From contig NZ_KQ058830.1 in assembly GCF_000982955.1 (NCBI RefSeq), positions 18,265 to 82,264 on the forward strand: 64,000 nt of DNA, given 5' to 3'. The stretch is from Micromonospora sp. HK10 (GTDB taxonomy: Bacteria; Actinomycetota; Actinomycetes; Mycobacteriales; Micromonosporaceae). The translations under genes were made by a program, and so were the position numbers. Of this stretch, positions 61,798 to 64,000 are shown in pieces; the stretch's first letter is position 1; each line of letters begins with the position of its first letter. Below the pieces are notes generated by a model. It worked only from the letters and a program-made list of their open reading frames with translations. It was not told where the DNA came from and ran no database searches.

Positions 61798-62730
61798 CTA
61801 ACCGGCGGTGCGGGCCCGCAGGGCGCGGATCGACCAGTCCAGCACCGGGCCCAGGCTCTCGCCGACCGACCAGCCGTTGACCACGCAGAGCAGGTGCAGG
61901 TACCGCTCGCGGCGCGGGTCGTTCGCGGCGGTCAGCCGGGTCAGCAGCCGCCGCCGCAGGTCGGCGTCGTCGGGCCGCCCGCAGAGCCGGGCGTACCGGG
62001 CGGTGGCCGCGGCGACGACCGGATCGGCCGCCGGAGAGGCCGGGTCGACGCCCGCGGCCAGGGCCGGTGCGGCCTCGTCGCGGACCAGCGCCACGGCATC
62101 CCGGTGGACGCCCGTACGGCCGGCGCGGTCGGCCGCGTGCTGCTCCGCCAGCCGCCGCAGGCCGGCGCGGAAGTCCGGGTCGCGGGTCAGCTCCGCCAGC
62201 TCCAGCCACGCCTCGACCTGCTCGGGTTCGGGGTCGTCGGGCAGCTCGGGGGTCAGTGAGTTCCGAATCCCGGCGAACGCCGGGTCGGCCGCCGGGTCGC
62301 CGAGGGTGTCGTCCAGGAACTCCTCGACCAGCCGCCGCCGCTCCTCGGCGGAGAGCCGGGCGAGCCGGTGCAGGAGTTCCGCCTGCTCCGGGGTCGCCGC
62401 CCGCCGCGCCAGCACGGTGAGCACCGCGCGCCGCAGCCGCAGTACCCGGATCTGCGCCGCCAGCGCGTCGGCGTGCGCCGCGGCGACCTCGGGCAGGTCC
62501 GCCTCCCGGTCCACCACCGCGCGGATCGTGGCCAGGTCGAGTCCCAGATCGCGCAGCGTACGCACCAGGTCGAGGCGGGCGGCGGCGGCCGCGTCGTAGC
62601 GCCGGTGGCCGCTCGGGTCGCGGCCGGTCGGCGGCACGATCCCCCGGTCGGCGTAGAACCGGATGGTCTTGACGGTCAGCCCGGTCCGCCGGGCCAGGTC
62701 ACCGATCGAGTAGCGGGTCTCACCGTTCAT
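61798..62730 (-). CDS. MerR-family transcriptional regulator
   Basis: This is a 310-residue MerR-type regulator. The N-terminal winged helix-turn-helix is YSIGDLARRTGLTVKTIRFY, followed by the MerR wing GIVPPTGRDPSGHRRYD and a coiled-coil helix (residues about 75-115). The remaining 190 residues, Asp/Arg/Ala rich, form an effector domain that I cannot classify; there are no conserved metal-binding Cys in it. The ATG at 62730 is chosen. It is divergent from the iron-regulated permease gene, with 124 bases between, and shares that intergenic region with an iron box. It might control the importer as well, but more often such neighbours are unrelated. Confidence 0.9.
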   Translation of the reverse strand: MNGETRYSIGDLARRTGLTVKTIRFYADRGIVPPTGRDPSGHRRYDAAAAARLDLVRTLRDLGLDLATIRAVVDREADLPEVAAAHADALAAQIRVLRLRRAVLTVLARRAATPEQAELLHRLARLSAEERRRLVEEFLDDTLGDPAADPAFAGIRNSLTPELPDDPEPEQVEAWLELAELTRDPDFRAGLRRLAEQHAADRAGRTGVHRDAVALVRDEAAPALAAGVDPASPAADPVVAAATARYARLCGRPDDADLRRRLLTRLTAANDPRRERYLHLLCVVNGWSVGESLGPVLDWSIRALRARTAG

Positions 62731-62814
62731 GCCGCCCACCTTCGCGCCTCCCCTCGGTGGAGGCGCAACCCGGGGATCGACGGTCGCTGGTTAGGCGACC
62801 CTGACCAGCTCGGA

Positions 62815-62833
62815 TAAGGTAAGGCGAACCTAA
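62815..62833. promoter_or_regulatory. Iron box (DmdR/IdeR-type operator)
   Basis: TAAGGTAAGGCGAACCTAA is a 19-base near-palindrome matching the actinobacterial iron-box consensus TTAGGTTAGGCTAACCTAA in most positions. It lies 22 bases before the permease start. Iron-loaded DmdR1/IdeR would repress the importer. Confidence 0.85.
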
Positions 62834-62854
62834 TTCGAGAGGGACGTCCGACCC

Positions 62855-63901
62855 GTGACCACCGTCGCCGTCCGGCCCGCGCGGGCCGGCACGCCGAGCC
62901 GCCGAGGTATCGGCCGCCGCCTCGCCGTCGCCCTGACGGCCGGGCTGGTGCTCCTCCTCGTGCTGCTCGCCAGCCTGGCGCTGGGCAGCCGTCCGCTCGA
63001 CATCGGCCAGGTCTGGGGCGCCCTGGTCGCCCCGGACGGCGGCGACGCCACCACCATCGTCCGCGAGCTGCGGCTGCCGCGTACCGCCCTGGGCCTGGTG
63101 GTCGGGCTGGCCCTCGCCCTGGCCGGAGTGCTGTTCCAGGCGGTCACCCGCAACCCGCTCGCCGAACCGCGCATCCTCGGCGTGAGCGCCGGGGCGTCCG
63201 TCGGCGTGGTGCTGGCCATCGCCGTGTTCGGCGTCACCACCCTCACCGGGTACGTCTGGTTCGGCGTGGCCGGGGCGCTGCTGGCCGGCCTGCTGGTCTT
63301 CGCCGTCGCCAACCGCACCCGCGAGGGGGCCAGCCCGGTCACCCTCGCGCTGATCGGCGCCGCCCTCGACGCCAGCCTCGGCGCCGTCGTGTACGCGCTG
63401 CTCACCATGGACGCCCGCACCTTCGAGGAGTACCGGTTCTGGGTGGTCGGCGGGCTGACCGGCCGGGACACCGGGGTCGCCGTCCAGGTGCTCCCGTTCG
63501 TCCTCGCCGGGGTCCTGCTGGCCGCCCTGGTGGCCCGCGGGCTCGACGCGCTCGCCCTCGGCGACGACGTGGCCACCGGGCTGGGCCACCGGACCGCGCT
63601 GGTCCGCCTCGGCGCCGGCCTCGGTGGCGTGCTGCTCACCGGCGCGGCGGTGGCCGCCGCCGGGCCGATCGCCTTCGTCGGGCTGGCCGTGCCGCACCTG
63701 GCCCGTGCCCTGGTCGGCGCGGACCACCGGTGGACCCTGCTGGTCGCCGCGCTGCTCGGACCGGCCCTGCTGCTCGCGGCCGACATCGCCGGCCGGCTGG
63801 TCGCCCCGCCGGGGGAGGTCCCGGCCGGGATCATCACCGCGCTGATCGGCGCGCCGCTGCTCGCCTTCCTGGTCCGCCGCGCCAAGGTGGTGACCGCGTG
63901 A
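62855..63901 (+). CDS. FecCD-family ABC transporter permease (siderophore/iron uptake)
   Basis: This is a 348-residue permease of the BtuC/FecCD family, with about nine transmembrane helices. LRLPRTALGLVVGLALALAG is the first conserved helix, followed by QAVTRNPLAEPRILGVSAGA, the family signature near residues 98-117. WVVGGLTGRDTGVAVQVLPF and VAAAGPIAFVGLAVPHLARALVG are also typical. GTG 62855 is chosen with GAGAGGGACG before it. The iron box and the second permease gene directly after (GTGA overlap) mark an iron-siderophore importer. The binding protein and ATPase are not in the window and presumably lie downstream. Confidence 0.93.
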   Translation: MTTVAVRPARAGTPSRRGIGRRLAVALTAGLVLLLVLLASLALGSRPLDIGQVWGALVAPDGGDATTIVRELRLPRTALGLVVGLALALAGVLFQAVTRNPLAEPRILGVSAGASVGVVLAIAVFGVTTLTGYVWFGVAGALLAGLLVFAVANRTREGASPVTLALIGAALDASLGAVVYALLTMDARTFEEYRFWVVGGLTGRDTGVAVQVLPFVLAGVLLAALVARGLDALALGDDVATGLGHRTALVRLGAGLGGVLLTGAAVAAAGPIAFVGLAVPHLARALVGADHRWTLLVAALLGPALLLAADIAGRLVAPPGEVPAGIITALIGAPLLAFLVRRAKVVTA

Positions 63902-64000
63902 CCGCCGCCGGCCCCCGCGAGCGGGCGCGTGCCGCCCGAGGCAATCGGGCGACGGCGCCCCGGGGCGGGCCGCGCCGGCCCGGTCGCCGGGTCGGGCAGG
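63898..64000 (+). CDS. Second importer gene, partial (probably FecCD permease)
   Basis: GTG 63898 overlaps the stop of the first permease by four bases and opens a frame to the end of the window without a stop. Only about 34 residues are seen, rich in Arg, Gly and Pro, as in the cytoplasmic start of actinobacterial permeases. The identity is inferred from the operon position. Confidence 0.6.
   Translation, partial: MTAAGPRERARAARGNRATAPRGGPRRPGRRVGQ

Overview
The window is a GC-rich chromosomal stretch of an actinomycete. Many genes start with GTG and overlap as GTGA or ATGA. It carries the actinobacterial GlgE glucan pathway, a WhiA-like LAGLIDADG protein, a DmdR/IdeR-type iron box and a type B succinate dehydrogenase. 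Together these suggest a Micromonosporaceae-like organism; the family level is my inference, because no rRNA or other marker gene is present. I saw no tRNA or rRNA gene, insertion sequence, prophage or CRISPR array.

Layout. (1) Positions 1-6.6 kb hold the end of a cell-surface glycan locus: two tandem paralogous GT4 glycosyltransferases, a GT2 glycosyltransferase, a UDP-ManNAcA/GlcNAcA-type dehydrogenase and, convergently, a WbpD-like sugar N-acetyltransferase. (2) 6.7-15.2 kb holds a DUF952 protein, an OmpR/HK two-component pair facing an orphan TAXI-type lipoprotein, a WhiA-like protein without the HTH domain, YaaA, a GT-C membrane glycosyltransferase and an App1-type phosphatase. (3) 15.5-25.4 kb is an almost complete route from glucose phosphate to branched alpha-glucan (Pgm, GlgC, GlgA/GlgM, GlgE, GlgB), with a methyltransferase and a Uma2 nuclease-fold protein between, followed by NAD kinase. 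(4) 26.7-43.5 kb is a Wzx/Wzy-type exopolysaccharide cluster. It has a secreted D-glucuronyl C5-epimerase-like gene split by a frameshift in a C7 tract, Wzx, Wzy, two GT4s, a UDP-L-FucNAc set (CapE-like dehydratase, reductase, WecB/CapG-like epimerase) and a PglF/PglE/PglC-like amino-sugar set with a GNAT and a FemAB-like protein. (5) 43.7-51.8 kb carries housekeeping and metabolic genes: tex, dgt, an MBL hydrolase, an SDR and a zinc alcohol dehydrogenase. (6) 52.3-64 kb carries sdhCAB with a divergent LysR regulator, hrpA, a cytidine-deaminase-like enzyme, YciI, a MerR regulator, and the start of an iron-regulated FecCD-type ABC importer that runs off the window.

How it fits together. In the exopolysaccharide cluster PglF-, PglE- and acetyltransferase-like proteins would make a UDP-diamino-sugar that the PglC-like enzyme places on undecaprenyl phosphate. 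The CapE/reductase/WecB genes would make UDP-L-FucNAc for a WbuB-like GT4. Wzx flips and Wzy polymerises the unit, and the exported C5-epimerase would convert GlcA to IdoA in the finished polymer, if the frame is restored. In the glucan region, glucose-1-phosphate goes through ADP-glucose to maltose-1-phosphate (GlgM activity), which GlgE polymerises and GlgB branches.

Non-coding content is unusual. Several intergenic spacers contain short tandem repeats, each with its own unit (47, 17, 34 and 41 bp), plus a clustered direct/inverted repeat at 51.9-52.2 kb and a 19-bp inverted pair at 15.27 kb. Clear hairpin terminators were found after the dehydrogenase, pgm/nadK, wecB, tex and sdhB genes.
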